DNA of 64,000 nt from Aldehydirespirator sp965116965 (GTDB lineage: Bacteria; Actinomycetota; Acidimicrobiia; Acidimicrobiales; Aldehydirespiratoraceae), in NCBI GenBank assembly GCA_965116965.1, contig OZ220743.1:1922001-1986000 (forward strand). Direction: 5' to 3'. A model generated the notes under the pieces. That model searched no databases. It was not told the origin of the DNA and saw only the letters and a program-made list of their open reading frames with translations. This document shows, one piece after another, positions 16,967 through 23,266 of the stretch. Made by a program: the position numbers and the translations under genes. Numbering within the stretch: position 1 is the stretch's first letter; every line of letters starts with the position of its first letter.

Positions 16967-17842
16967 ATGCTGAAGCTTGTCCTCCCCAAGGGATCGCTCG
17001 AGAGGGCCACCCTCGAGCTGTTCGAGGCCGCCGATCTGCCGGTGCGGCGGTCCTCCGAGGTGGCGTACCAGGCCTCGGTGGCCGACCCGCGTATCGAGGA
17101 CGTGCGGATCCTCAGGCCCCAGGAGATCCCCGTCTACATCGACGACGGCCTGTTCGACATCGGCATCACCGGCCGGGACTGGGTCACCGAGACCAGCAGC
17201 CGGGTGGTCTCGCTGGGCGAGCTCCAGTACTCAAAGGCCACGTCGCTGCCGATCAGGGTGGTGCTGGCCGTGGCCGACGGCTCGCCCTACCGCAGTGTCG
17301 CCGACCTGCCCCAGGGGGTGCGGGTGTCGACCGAGTACCCCGCGCTGACCCGGCGGTTCTTCGCCGAAGCCGGCATCGAGGCCCAGATCGCGCTGAGCTA
17401 CGGCGCCACCGAGGCCAAGGTGCCCGACATCGTGGACGCGGTGGTCGAGATCACCGAGACCGGCCGGGCGCTGCGGGCCGCCGGACTGCGGATCATCGAC
17501 ACTCTGCTGACCTCCTACACCGAGCTGATCGCCCACCCCGCGGCCGCCGCCGACGACAAGAAGCGGCACGCGATGGGCCAGATCTACACATTGCTTCAAG
17601 GCGTGCTGGAGGCCCGGGGCAAGGTGCTGGTGAAGCTGAACGTGGGCGCCGACGCGCTCGACGACGTGATCGAGATCCTGCCGGCCATGAAGGCCCCCAC
17701 CGTCAACGAGCTGTTCCGGGGCGCGGGCTACGCGGTGGAGACGGTGGTGCCCCGCAGCGAGATCAACATCCTGATCCCCGCTCTGCGCGACCTGGGCGCC
17801 ACCGACATAGTGGAGATGCCCATCTCCAAGATCGTCCCGTAG
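16967..17842 (+). CDS. hisG: ATP phosphoribosyltransferase, long form
   Basis: Catalyses the first, feedback-regulated step of histidine synthesis. MLKLVLPKGSLE opens the protein, DIGITGRDWV lies near residue 64, the PRPP-site region EITETGRALRAAGLRII is near 165, and the C-terminal ACT-like histidine-sensing domain (about 215-291) marks the long homohexameric form that works without HisZ. ATG 16967 is preferred to an upstream GTG because it gives the family N-terminus and CAGGA lies just upstream. No other his gene is nearby. A small glycine-zipper gene follows after 11 bases. Confidence 0.95.
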   Translation: MLKLVLPKGSLERATLELFEAADLPVRRSSEVAYQASVADPRIEDVRILRPQEIPVYIDDGLFDIGITGRDWVTETSSRVVSLGELQYSKATSLPIRVVLAVADGSPYRSVADLPQGVRVSTEYPALTRRFFAEAGIEAQIALSYGATEAKVPDIVDAVVEITETGRALRAAGLRIIDTLLTSYTELIAHPAAAADDKKRHAMGQIYTLLQGVLEARGKVLVKLNVGADALDDVIEILPAMKAPTVNELFRGAGYAVETVVPRSEINILIPALRDLGATDIVEMPISKIVP

Positions 17843-17853
17843 GGAGGTTCGTC

Positions 17854-18096
17854 ATGGGTGAGACGTCTGATTCGGGCCGCGCAACCGGCGACAGCCCCGG
17901 GAGCGGCCCGCCGGCGACGTCCCATGGATGGTTGAAGTACGGGGTCGGTCCCGCGATCGGCGTGGGCGCGGGCGGCGGCGCGGGTGTGGGCGCCATCTTC
18001 GGGAACCCGGGCGTGGGGGCGGCCGTCGGCGCGGCCATAGGCGTCGTGGTCGGATTGTCGATCTCCAGGCGGGGAGGCAGGCGCGAGGCCTGCTGA
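17854..18096 (+). CDS. Small glycine-zipper membrane protein, hypothetical
   Basis: An 80-aa protein with a hydrophilic, Gly/Ser-rich N-terminus (about 28 residues), then a long Gly/Ala/Val segment (VGPAIGVGAGGGAGVGAIFG and continuing to VVVGLSI) with G-x-x-x-G spacing, ending in a basic RRGGRRE tail. This looks like one or two closely packed transmembrane helices of the glycine-zipper type. AGGGAGG sits 7-13 bases before ATG 17854, a strong ribosome site that supports a real gene. It is probably co-transcribed with hisG. No specific function is recognisable. Confidence 0.6.
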   Translation: MGETSDSGRATGDSPGSGPPATSHGWLKYGVGPAIGVGAGGGAGVGAIFGNPGVGAAVGAAIGVVVGLSISRRGGRREAC

Positions 18097-18326
18097 CCGA
18101 CCGCCTCGATCATTGGCCCCGCAGGGCGGCCCGTCACCCCTTGGTGGGCTTGGAGGACACGACTGTCGCCCAGACACGCACTCGGCAAGCACGATCGTGT
18201 GAAGCCGGGGAGGCCAGTAGCCCTCCTCCCGTAGGTGCTTGACGTTCGCATCGGATTGGAGGTTGCCGTGCGCGAGCCGGTCGACTGCTCCGGAGTCGAC
18301 GAACAGGCGCTTGTCTTGCTTTCGCC

Positions 18327-18860
18327 CTAGTCGTCGGAGACAGCGGACGAGCCGGTGTCCGCGGGCGATCCGACACCGGAATCTGCGTCGCCGGATACGT
18401 TGCTGCCCGCGGTGTCCGATTGTTCAGCGGCCGGGTCTTGCGGGCGGTTCTTGAGTTGGACGAAGGCCACGCGGATCTGGGACAGGCCATCGCGCAGGGT
18501 GGACTCGGCCTCGCCCAGACGGCCCTGCATCCCGTCCAGCAACGCCCCCAGGGCGTCGATCGCGACGGTCGCCTGAGCGAAGTTCGGCGGCTGGTTCGAG
18601 AGGTGCAGGGCGGCCAATTCGTAGAGGCCCATGGCGTGGTTGGCGACCACCACCGACGCGGGGACCGCCTTGAGCCGCTCGCGGGACTCGGCCAGTTCTC
18701 GTATGTACTGCTCGGCCTGCTCCCGCTCCTCCGGAGACAGGCTGTCGAGGTTGAAGTCGGCGGGCGCGGCGGCCGCCGCGTCGGCGGCTGGTTCGCTCGA
18801 AGCCTCCGTGGCGCGAGCGCCGACCGGTACTTCCCCTCCGGGGGTCCACAGCGTGCTCAT
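18327..18860 (-). CDS. DUF1844-like conserved protein
   Basis: A 177-aa cytoplasmic protein of unknown function. Residues about 75-140 (GLYELAALHLSNQPPN, then ATVAIDALGALLDGMQGRLG and a closing helix ending RVAFVQLK) resemble the DUF1844 helical domain. Flanking regions are Ala/Glu/Asp-rich and probably disordered. The gene lies upstream of and divergent from infC, where DUF1844 genes are often found in actinobacteria, which supports the call. A copy of the dispersed bipartite repeat lies just upstream in the same orientation. Confidence 0.65.
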   Translation of the reverse strand: MSTLWTPGGEVPVGARATEASSEPAADAAAAAPADFNLDSLSPEEREQAEQYIRELAESRERLKAVPASVVVANHAMGLYELAALHLSNQPPNFAQATVAIDALGALLDGMQGRLGEAESTLRDGLSQIRVAFVQLKNRPQDPAAEQSDTAGSNVSGDADSGVGSPADTGSSAVSDD

Positions 18861-18891
18861 CCGAACACCTCCGGCTCAACCTCGCAGACGG

Positions 18892-18999
18892 GCCTGGAGG
18901 CCGAGCGGATTGATCGCGATTCGTGGGAGTCCTGGCGCGGCGTTGAGCGAGGCCGTGGCCCGAGCGGCCCGTGAGCGCAGCGAACAAGAGCGGGAGTGA
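18892..18999 (-). repeat. Dispersed bipartite repeat, copy 3 (minus orientation)
   Basis: Read on the minus strand, box A occupies about 18999-18950 and box B (CGCTCGGCCTCCAG) about 18910-18892, with a 38-base variable middle. It sits upstream of the DUF1844-like gene in the same direction and between that gene and the infC leader. Confidence 0.85.
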
Positions 19000-19098
19000 C
19001 CACACCGCGACGCGACATGCTTTCAAGCTATCTGCGCTCGCTCTTGGCCGCATGCTGCGACCGGCTGCTACCCTACCGGGGTCAATCCAGCGGACATG

Positions 19099-19120
19099 CG
19101 CCCCGGCCGCCGCCGGGGCG
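19099..19120 (+). promoter_or_regulatory. GC hairpin in the infC leader
   Basis: Arms CGCCCCGGC and GCCGGGGCG enclose the loop CGCC: a perfect 9-bp stem 47 bases before the proposed infC start. A TACCCT box lies about 30 bases upstream and may be the -10 of the operon. The hairpin is not followed by a U-tract, so it is more likely a leader structure than a terminator. Confidence 0.4.
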
Positions 19121-19166
19121 TTCCGCCCGAACTCGGAGGTTCCGTGCTCACGAGGAGTGAACGGCG

Positions 19167-19769
19167 ATAGCACCGCCAGGCGAAGAGCCCAATATCAACG
19201 ACCAGATCCGAGCTCCCGAGGTGCGCCTCGTCGGTGAGGACGGTCAGCAGATCGGCATAAGGACGCTTCAGGAGGCGCTGAACTTGGCCCGGGCCGCCGG
19301 ACGCGACCTCGTCGAGGTGGCGGAGGCGGCCAACCCGCCCGTCTGCCGCATCATGGACTACGGCAAGTTCAAGTACGAGGCGGCCCAGCGGGCCAAAGAG
19401 TCCCGCCGCAAGTCGTCCAACGTCATGGTCAAGGAGATGAAGTACCGGCCCAAGATCGGTCGGGGCGACTTCGAGACCAAGACCCGCAGAGTCGAGAAGT
19501 TCCTGGGCGAGGGCAACAAGGTCAAGGTGACCATCATGTTCCGGGGGCGGGAGGTCCAGCATCCAGAGCTGGGAAAGAAGATCCTCGACGATGTGGCCGC
19601 AACCGTCGAGCATGTGGGCAAGGTGGAGTTCCAGCCCCGCCAGGACGGCCGCAACATGGTGATGGTGCTCGCGCCCGACAAGCAGGCACAGGCCCGGCAC
19701 CGCCGTAGACTCGAGGCCGAGGCCGCTATGGCGGCCACCGAGACGCCTCAGCCCGGCACCGCCGAGTAG
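19167..19769 (+). CDS. infC: Translation initiation factor IF-3, apparent ATA start
   Basis: Binds the 30S subunit and proofreads start-codon selection. The full N-domain is encoded only if translation begins upstream of the first GTG (19221): the conserved INDQIRAPEVRLVG lies before it. Between an in-frame TGA at 19158 and that GTG there is no ATG, GTG or TTG. ATA at 19167 is placed 9 bases after GAGGAG (19152-19157), so it is the likely start. infC in other bacteria uses AUU, AUC or AUA starts, through which IF-3 limits its own synthesis. Other blocks seen are PPVCRIMDYGKFKYE and the C-domain KVTIMFRGRE. Confidence 0.92.
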   Translation: MAPPGEEPNINDQIRAPEVRLVGEDGQQIGIRTLQEALNLARAAGRDLVEVAEAANPPVCRIMDYGKFKYEAAQRAKESRRKSSNVMVKEMKYRPKIGRGDFETKTRRVEKFLGEGNKVKVTIMFRGREVQHPELGKKILDDVAATVEHVGKVEFQPRQDGRNMVMVLAPDKQAQARHRRRLEAEAAMAATETPQPGTAE

Positions 19770-19829
19770 GACGTCGCCGGCCTTTCGCTCTCACACCGAG
19801 GCGAGCACTCGAACCAGAGAAGATCAACC

Positions 19830-20021
19830 ATGCCCAAGATGAAGACACACCGGGGCGCAGCCAAGCGCTTCCGGCGCACCGGCACCGGCAAGCTGCGCCG
19901 CCGCCGCACCAACAAGAACCACATTCTCGAGAAGAAGTCCCCCAAGCGCAAGCGCCAATTGCGGGCGCCGGCCGAGGTGTCCTCGTCGGACGAGAGGATG
20001 CTGCGGGACCTGGGCGTCTAG
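19830..20021 (+). CDS. rpmI: 50S ribosomal protein L35
   Basis: A 63-aa, strongly basic protein of the large subunit. MPKMKTHRGAAKRFRRTGTG is the invariant N-terminus, followed by an RRRRTNKNHILEKKSPKRKR block. It lies between infC and rplT in the standard order, 60 bases after infC. Confidence 0.97.
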   Translation: MPKMKTHRGAAKRFRRTGTGKLRRRRTNKNHILEKKSPKRKRQLRAPAEVSSSDERMLRDLGV

Positions 20022-20057
20022 TCCAGCTCCAGGCAACACCAAGAAGGTGAGGATTCG

Positions 20058-20432
20058 ATGGCCAGAGTGACGCGACCCGCCCAGTCGAGGCGCCGCCGCC
20101 GGGCGCTTCTGGCGCGGGCCAAGGGCTACTACGGCAACAAGTCCCGGTCCTGGCGTTCAGCCAACGAGCAGCTCATGCACTCGGGCAACTACGCGTTCCG
20201 CGACCGCAGGGCCCGCAAGAACGACTTCCGCAGGCTCTGGATCCAGCGCATCAACGCAGCCTGCCGCCAGCGCGGAACCTCCTACAGCCGCTTCATCGCG
20301 GGGCTGAAGGCAGCCGGCATAGAGGTCGACCGCAAGATCCTGGCCGACCTGGCCGTCAACGACCCCGACGCTTTCACCGGCCTTGTCGAGGCGGCCTCCG
20401 CAGCCTCCGCGGCCCAGGCCCAGGCCAGCTGA
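20058..20432 (+). CDS. rplT: 50S ribosomal protein L20
   Basis: Binds 23S rRNA and is needed for early 50S assembly. MARVTRPAQSRRRRRA, GYYGNKSRSWRSANEQLMH and DFRRLWIQRINAACR are the family blocks. The last 15 residues are an Ala/Ser/Gln tail. An AGGTGAGG ribosome site precedes ATG 20058. In many bacteria L20 represses its own operon through the infC-rpmI leader; no such structure can be confirmed here. Confidence 0.97.
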   Translation: MARVTRPAQSRRRRRALLARAKGYYGNKSRSWRSANEQLMHSGNYAFRDRRARKNDFRRLWIQRINAACRQRGTSYSRFIAGLKAAGIEVDRKILADLAVNDPDAFTGLVEAASAASAAQAQAS

Positions 20433-20442
20433 CTGCACCCGG

Positions 20443-20572
20443 GGCGCTCGGGCCGCGCCATCGGCGGGTGGCCGAGCGTGTCGAGCGCCGGGTGCCCGGC
20501 TAGCAGGTTCGGGGACGGCCGAGTTGAGCCCGCCTCCGGCGCTCGGGCCGCGCCATCGGCGGGTGGCCGAGC
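20443..20572 (+). repeat. 35-bp direct repeat pair around the start of the SpoU methyltransferase gene
   Basis: The same 35 bases (beginning GGCGCTCGGGCCGCGCCATC, ending GGTGGCCGAGC) occur at 20443-20477 and 20538-20572, offset by 95 bases. The second copy lies within the first codons of the downstream gene; the first lies in the gap after rplT. Confidence 0.9.
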
Positions 20573-21315
20573 TGCGTCGCCTGGTGCGCCGGCGCGCGCC
20601 GAGCGACTCCGAGTTCGTGCTGGAGGGGCTGCGAACGCTGTCGGAGGCGTTGACGGCCGGTCTGCAGCCTTCGGTCGTGGCGATTGTCGAGCCCGCCGCC
20701 GACGACTCGGCGGTGAAGGACGTGCTGGCCCGGCTGGCGCCTGGCACCGAGGCGCTTGTGCTCTCCCACAGGGCCTTCCGCTCGGTCGCGCCGGCGGCAA
20801 CGCCTCAGCCGGTATTGGCGCTGATCGACAAGCCCAGGTGCGAACTGCCCAAGATGCTCGGCCCAGACGACCTCGTGCTGGTGCTCATAGGCGTGTCCGA
20901 TCCTGGCAACACGGGCACGATCATCCGCACCGCTGAGGCCTGCGCGGCCTGCTGCGTGGTCGTGGTGGGTGGCGCCGACCCGTGGGCGCCCAAGGCGGTG
21001 CGAGCCTCGGCCGGGTCGGTGCTGCGGGTGCCGGTGGTGCAGGCGACCGGAGGGCCCGCCGCATTGGAGGCGCTGCGGCTGGCCGGTGCGGTCGTCGTAG
21101 CTGCGGACCCCCACGACGGCGCCCGGCACGACTCCGGCGTGCTCGCGGCCGGATCGGGTCCGTTGGCGCTGGCGCTCGGATCGGAGTCGCACGGCCTCGA
21201 GCCCGCCCTTCGCAACCTGGCGGACCGCCGGGTCCGTATCCCGATGGCGGGCGGTGCCGAGTCCCTGAACGTCGCCATGGCCGCCACGCTCCTCGCCTTC
21301 GAGTACCGCCGCTAG
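20524..21315 (+). CDS. SpoU-family rRNA/tRNA 2'-O-methyltransferase (TsnR/RlmB-like)
   Basis: A 263-aa SPOUT methyltransferase with an N-terminal L30e-like substrate domain (VAELRRLVRRR, SEFVLEGLRTLSEAL) and the knot domain: motif 1 VSDPGNTGTIIRTAEAC near residue 130, motif 2 LALALGSESHGLEP near 215 and motif 3 IPMAGGAESLNVAMAATLL near 240. TTG 20524 gives the family-like N-terminus; GTG 20563 is an alternative. A gene of this type after rplT and before pheS is a common bacterial arrangement. The exact RNA target is not determinable. Confidence 0.87.
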   Translation: MSPPPALGPRHRRVAELRRLVRRRAPSDSEFVLEGLRTLSEALTAGLQPSVVAIVEPAADDSAVKDVLARLAPGTEALVLSHRAFRSVAPAATPQPVLALIDKPRCELPKMLGPDDLVLVLIGVSDPGNTGTIIRTAEACAACCVVVVGGADPWAPKAVRASAGSVLRVPVVQATGGPAALEALRLAGAVVVAADPHDGARHDSGVLAAGSGPLALALGSESHGLEPALRNLADRRVRIPMAGGAESLNVAMAATLLAFEYRR

Positions 21316-21364
21316 CGGGCCGGGTCACCCCTCGACCGCGGCTGCCGCGTCCGTTCGGCCGAGA

Positions 21365-21476
21365 GACGCGATGAGTGCTGCCAACTGCCGGCTGATCTCG
21401 GAGGAGGAGCTGATGCCCTATGAGTGGATCGTCACGACGACGCGATGAGTGCTGCCAACTGCCGGCTGATCTCGGA
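21365..21476 (+). repeat. 38-bp direct repeat pair at the 3' end of the coiled-coil gene
   Basis: The same 38 bases (starting GACGCGATGAGTGCTGCC, ending CTGATCTCGGA) occur at 21365-21402 and 21439-21476, offset by 74 bases. The second copy encodes the C-terminus of the minus-strand coiled-coil protein; the first lies beyond its stop codon. Confidence 0.9.
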
Positions 21477-21926
21477 CTGACCTCGTCGCAAGTCCTCGAT
21501 CTTGGCGTCCTGGGTGGCGAAGAGTCTTTCGATCTTGGCGTCCTGGGTGGCCAAGCGTTCTTCGATCCTGTCGTTCTGGGTGGCGAATCTGGTGTCCATC
21601 CTGTCGGAAAGGGACTCGACCTTGTCGCTGACGCGGTTGACTTCCTCGTTCAGCAGGAACACGGGGACGCCGATCAGGACGCTGACAGAGCCGATGAGCC
21701 CCACGATGATCCCGATCAAGAGAGCGGTGTTGCCGGCGTCGATTCTGCGAGCAGCGGGCTGCGGCTCAGCACTGTCGGCTGCCGGGACGGTCCGCGTGGT
21801 CTGGGCCGCCGTCTCGGGCGCGGCTTCCGGTCCGAGACTGCCGGAGGGTTCGGGCCTACGATCCTCGCGTGTCTCATCCATGGATTCGATCGCCTCGTTC
21901 GTGGTGGCGTGAATTGGTGCGGTCAA
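21432..21926 (-). CDS. Membrane-anchored coiled-coil protein, hypothetical
   Basis: A 164-aa protein with no recognised family. The N-terminal 65 residues are charged and probably disordered. One transmembrane helix lies at about residues 68-92 (ALLIGIIVGLIGSVSVLIGV). The C-terminal 70 residues form a coiled coil with a near-repeated motif: RFATQNDRIEERL, ATQDAKIERLF, ATQDAKIEDLR, an 11-residue periodicity. It may oligomerise at the membrane. ATG 21926 or ATG 21881 could be the start. It stands alone, convergent with the SpoU gene. Confidence 0.6.
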   Translation of the reverse strand: MTAPIHATTNEAIESMDETREDRRPEPSGSLGPEAAPETAAQTTRTVPAADSAEPQPAARRIDAGNTALLIGIIVGLIGSVSVLIGVPVFLLNEEVNRVSDKVESLSDRMDTRFATQNDRIEERLATQDAKIERLFATQDAKIEDLRRGQSEISRQLAALIASS

Positions 21927-22109
21927 CAGATCCTCGCTCGGGTCAGGCGGCGCTCGTAGCGCGCTCAGAACTCAACAGGTGACTGCCGCTCGGAGCCCGG
22001 CAGCGAGGCTGTTGCATAAGGATAACTTACAACTAGTCTAATGTCAAACACAGATTCTTCGCAGGTATCGCGACGGCGCACAATGCACCGGGCGGCGGAT
22101 TGCTTGCCT

Positions 22110-22115
22110 TAGCCT
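22110..22115 (+). promoter_or_regulatory. Candidate -10 box of pheS
   Basis: TAGCCT ends 7 bases before the pheS ATG, the same box and nearly the same spacing as upstream of argC, which suggests a leaderless transcript. No convincing -35 is seen. The 150 bases upstream are relatively A/T-rich and show no T-box consensus. Confidence 0.35.
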
Positions 22116-22122
22116 TGCTCGG

Positions 22123-23142
22123 ATGACGGAGGGCTACGAGCAGGCCTGCGGAACGGCTGCCGCCGAGGCCGAGGAGCGACTCGCCGCGGCAGCCAACCTC
22201 GACACTGTAGCCGGCATCGAGCGGGAGTTGCTGGGGCGCCGGTCGCAGTTCACAGAGGCCAAGCGGCGGCTCGGCGACCTCGACCCCGGTGAGCGGGCTG
22301 CTGCCGGCCGGCGGCTCAACGAGGCCCGTGCCTGTGTCGAGGCCGCGGTGGCCGCAGCCCGTGAGCGCCTCGCCGCGCAGGGCCGGGCCGAGCGCTGCGC
22401 GGCCGAGCGTCTCGACCTCACCGAGCGGCTGCCCCAGACCGCTCCGCTGCGCCGGGGGCACTTCCATCCCGTCACCCAGGCCCGCGACCGCCTCGAGGAC
22501 GTGTTCGTGGGGATGGGCTACACCGTCGCGGAGGGACCCGAGGTGGAGAGCGCCTGGTACAATTTCGAGGCCCTCAACATCCCTGAATGGCACCCGGCCC
22601 GGGGCGAGTTCGACACCATCTTCGTGAACCTCGGGCAGCCCGAGGAGGTGATGCTGCGCTCGCACACCTCGCCGGTGCAGATCAGGGTCATGGAGAACCG
22701 CAAGCCGCCCATCTACATCGTGGCGCCCGGCCGGACCTTCCGGACCGACACCGCCGACGCCACCCACCTGCCCGCCTTCAACCAGATCGAAGGCCTGGCC
22801 GTCGACCGCAACATCACCCTGGGCGACCTGGCCGGCACAATCGACGAGTTCGTCAGGGCCCTGTTCGGGCGGGAGGTCAAGGCCAGACTGCGCCCCTCGT
22901 ACTTCCCGTTCACCGAGCCGTCGGCCGAGTTCGACATCTCCCGGCCCGACGGTTCCTGGCTGGAGCTCGGAGGCTGCGGGATGGTCCACCCCAACGTGCT
23001 GCGCAACTGCGGGATCGATCCCGAGGAGTGGCAGGGCTTCGCCTTCGGCTTCGGCATCGACCGCCTGGCGGTGATGCGCCACGAGATCGACGACATCCGC
23101 GAGTTCGTCATCAGCGACGCTCGCTTCCTGAGCCAGTTCTGA
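22123..23142 (+). CDS. pheS: Phenylalanyl-tRNA synthetase alpha subunit
   Basis: The catalytic subunit of the (alpha-beta)2 enzyme that charges tRNA-Phe. An N-terminal coiled-coil arm for tRNA (residues 1-95) is followed by the class II catalytic core: motif 1 region HPVTQARDRLEDVFVGMGY, motif 2 LRSHTSPVQIRVM and RTFRTDTADATHLPAFNQIEG, and motif 3 FAFGFGIDRLAVMRHEIDDIR. 339 aa is typical. It is followed 124 bases later by pheT. Confidence 0.96.
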   Translation: MTEGYEQACGTAAAEAEERLAAAANLDTVAGIERELLGRRSQFTEAKRRLGDLDPGERAAAGRRLNEARACVEAAVAAARERLAAQGRAERCAAERLDLTERLPQTAPLRRGHFHPVTQARDRLEDVFVGMGYTVAEGPEVESAWYNFEALNIPEWHPARGEFDTIFVNLGQPEEVMLRSHTSPVQIRVMENRKPPIYIVAPGRTFRTDTADATHLPAFNQIEGLAVDRNITLGDLAGTIDEFVRALFGREVKARLRPSYFPFTEPSAEFDISRPDGSWLELGGCGMVHPNVLRNCGIDPEEWQGFAFGFGIDRLAVMRHEIDDIREFVISDARFLSQF

Positions 23143-23243
23143 TGGGCGCGATGACATTCGAAGCGGCGAACGTCCCTGGGAAGGCGCCGACGGCTGTACG
23201 TCTGTCAGTCGGGGACGCGCCTGAGCCAGTTCTGATGGGCGCG
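23127..23243 (+). repeat. 24-bp direct repeat pair at the 3' end of pheS
   Basis: The 24 bases covering the last codons and stop of pheS (starting CCTGAGCCAGTTCTGATGGG, then CGCG) at 23127-23150 recur at 23220-23243, offset by 93 bases, in the gap before pheT. A third partial echo (GGCGCGCCAGTTCTGA) follows immediately. Confidence 0.88.
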
Positions 23244-23266
23244 CCAGTTCTGAACCGGAGCCGGTC

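Noticed and set aside
22000..22122. T-box riboswitch before pheS
   Set aside because: No T-box consensus or terminator/antiterminator pair could be found in the A/T-rich stretch.
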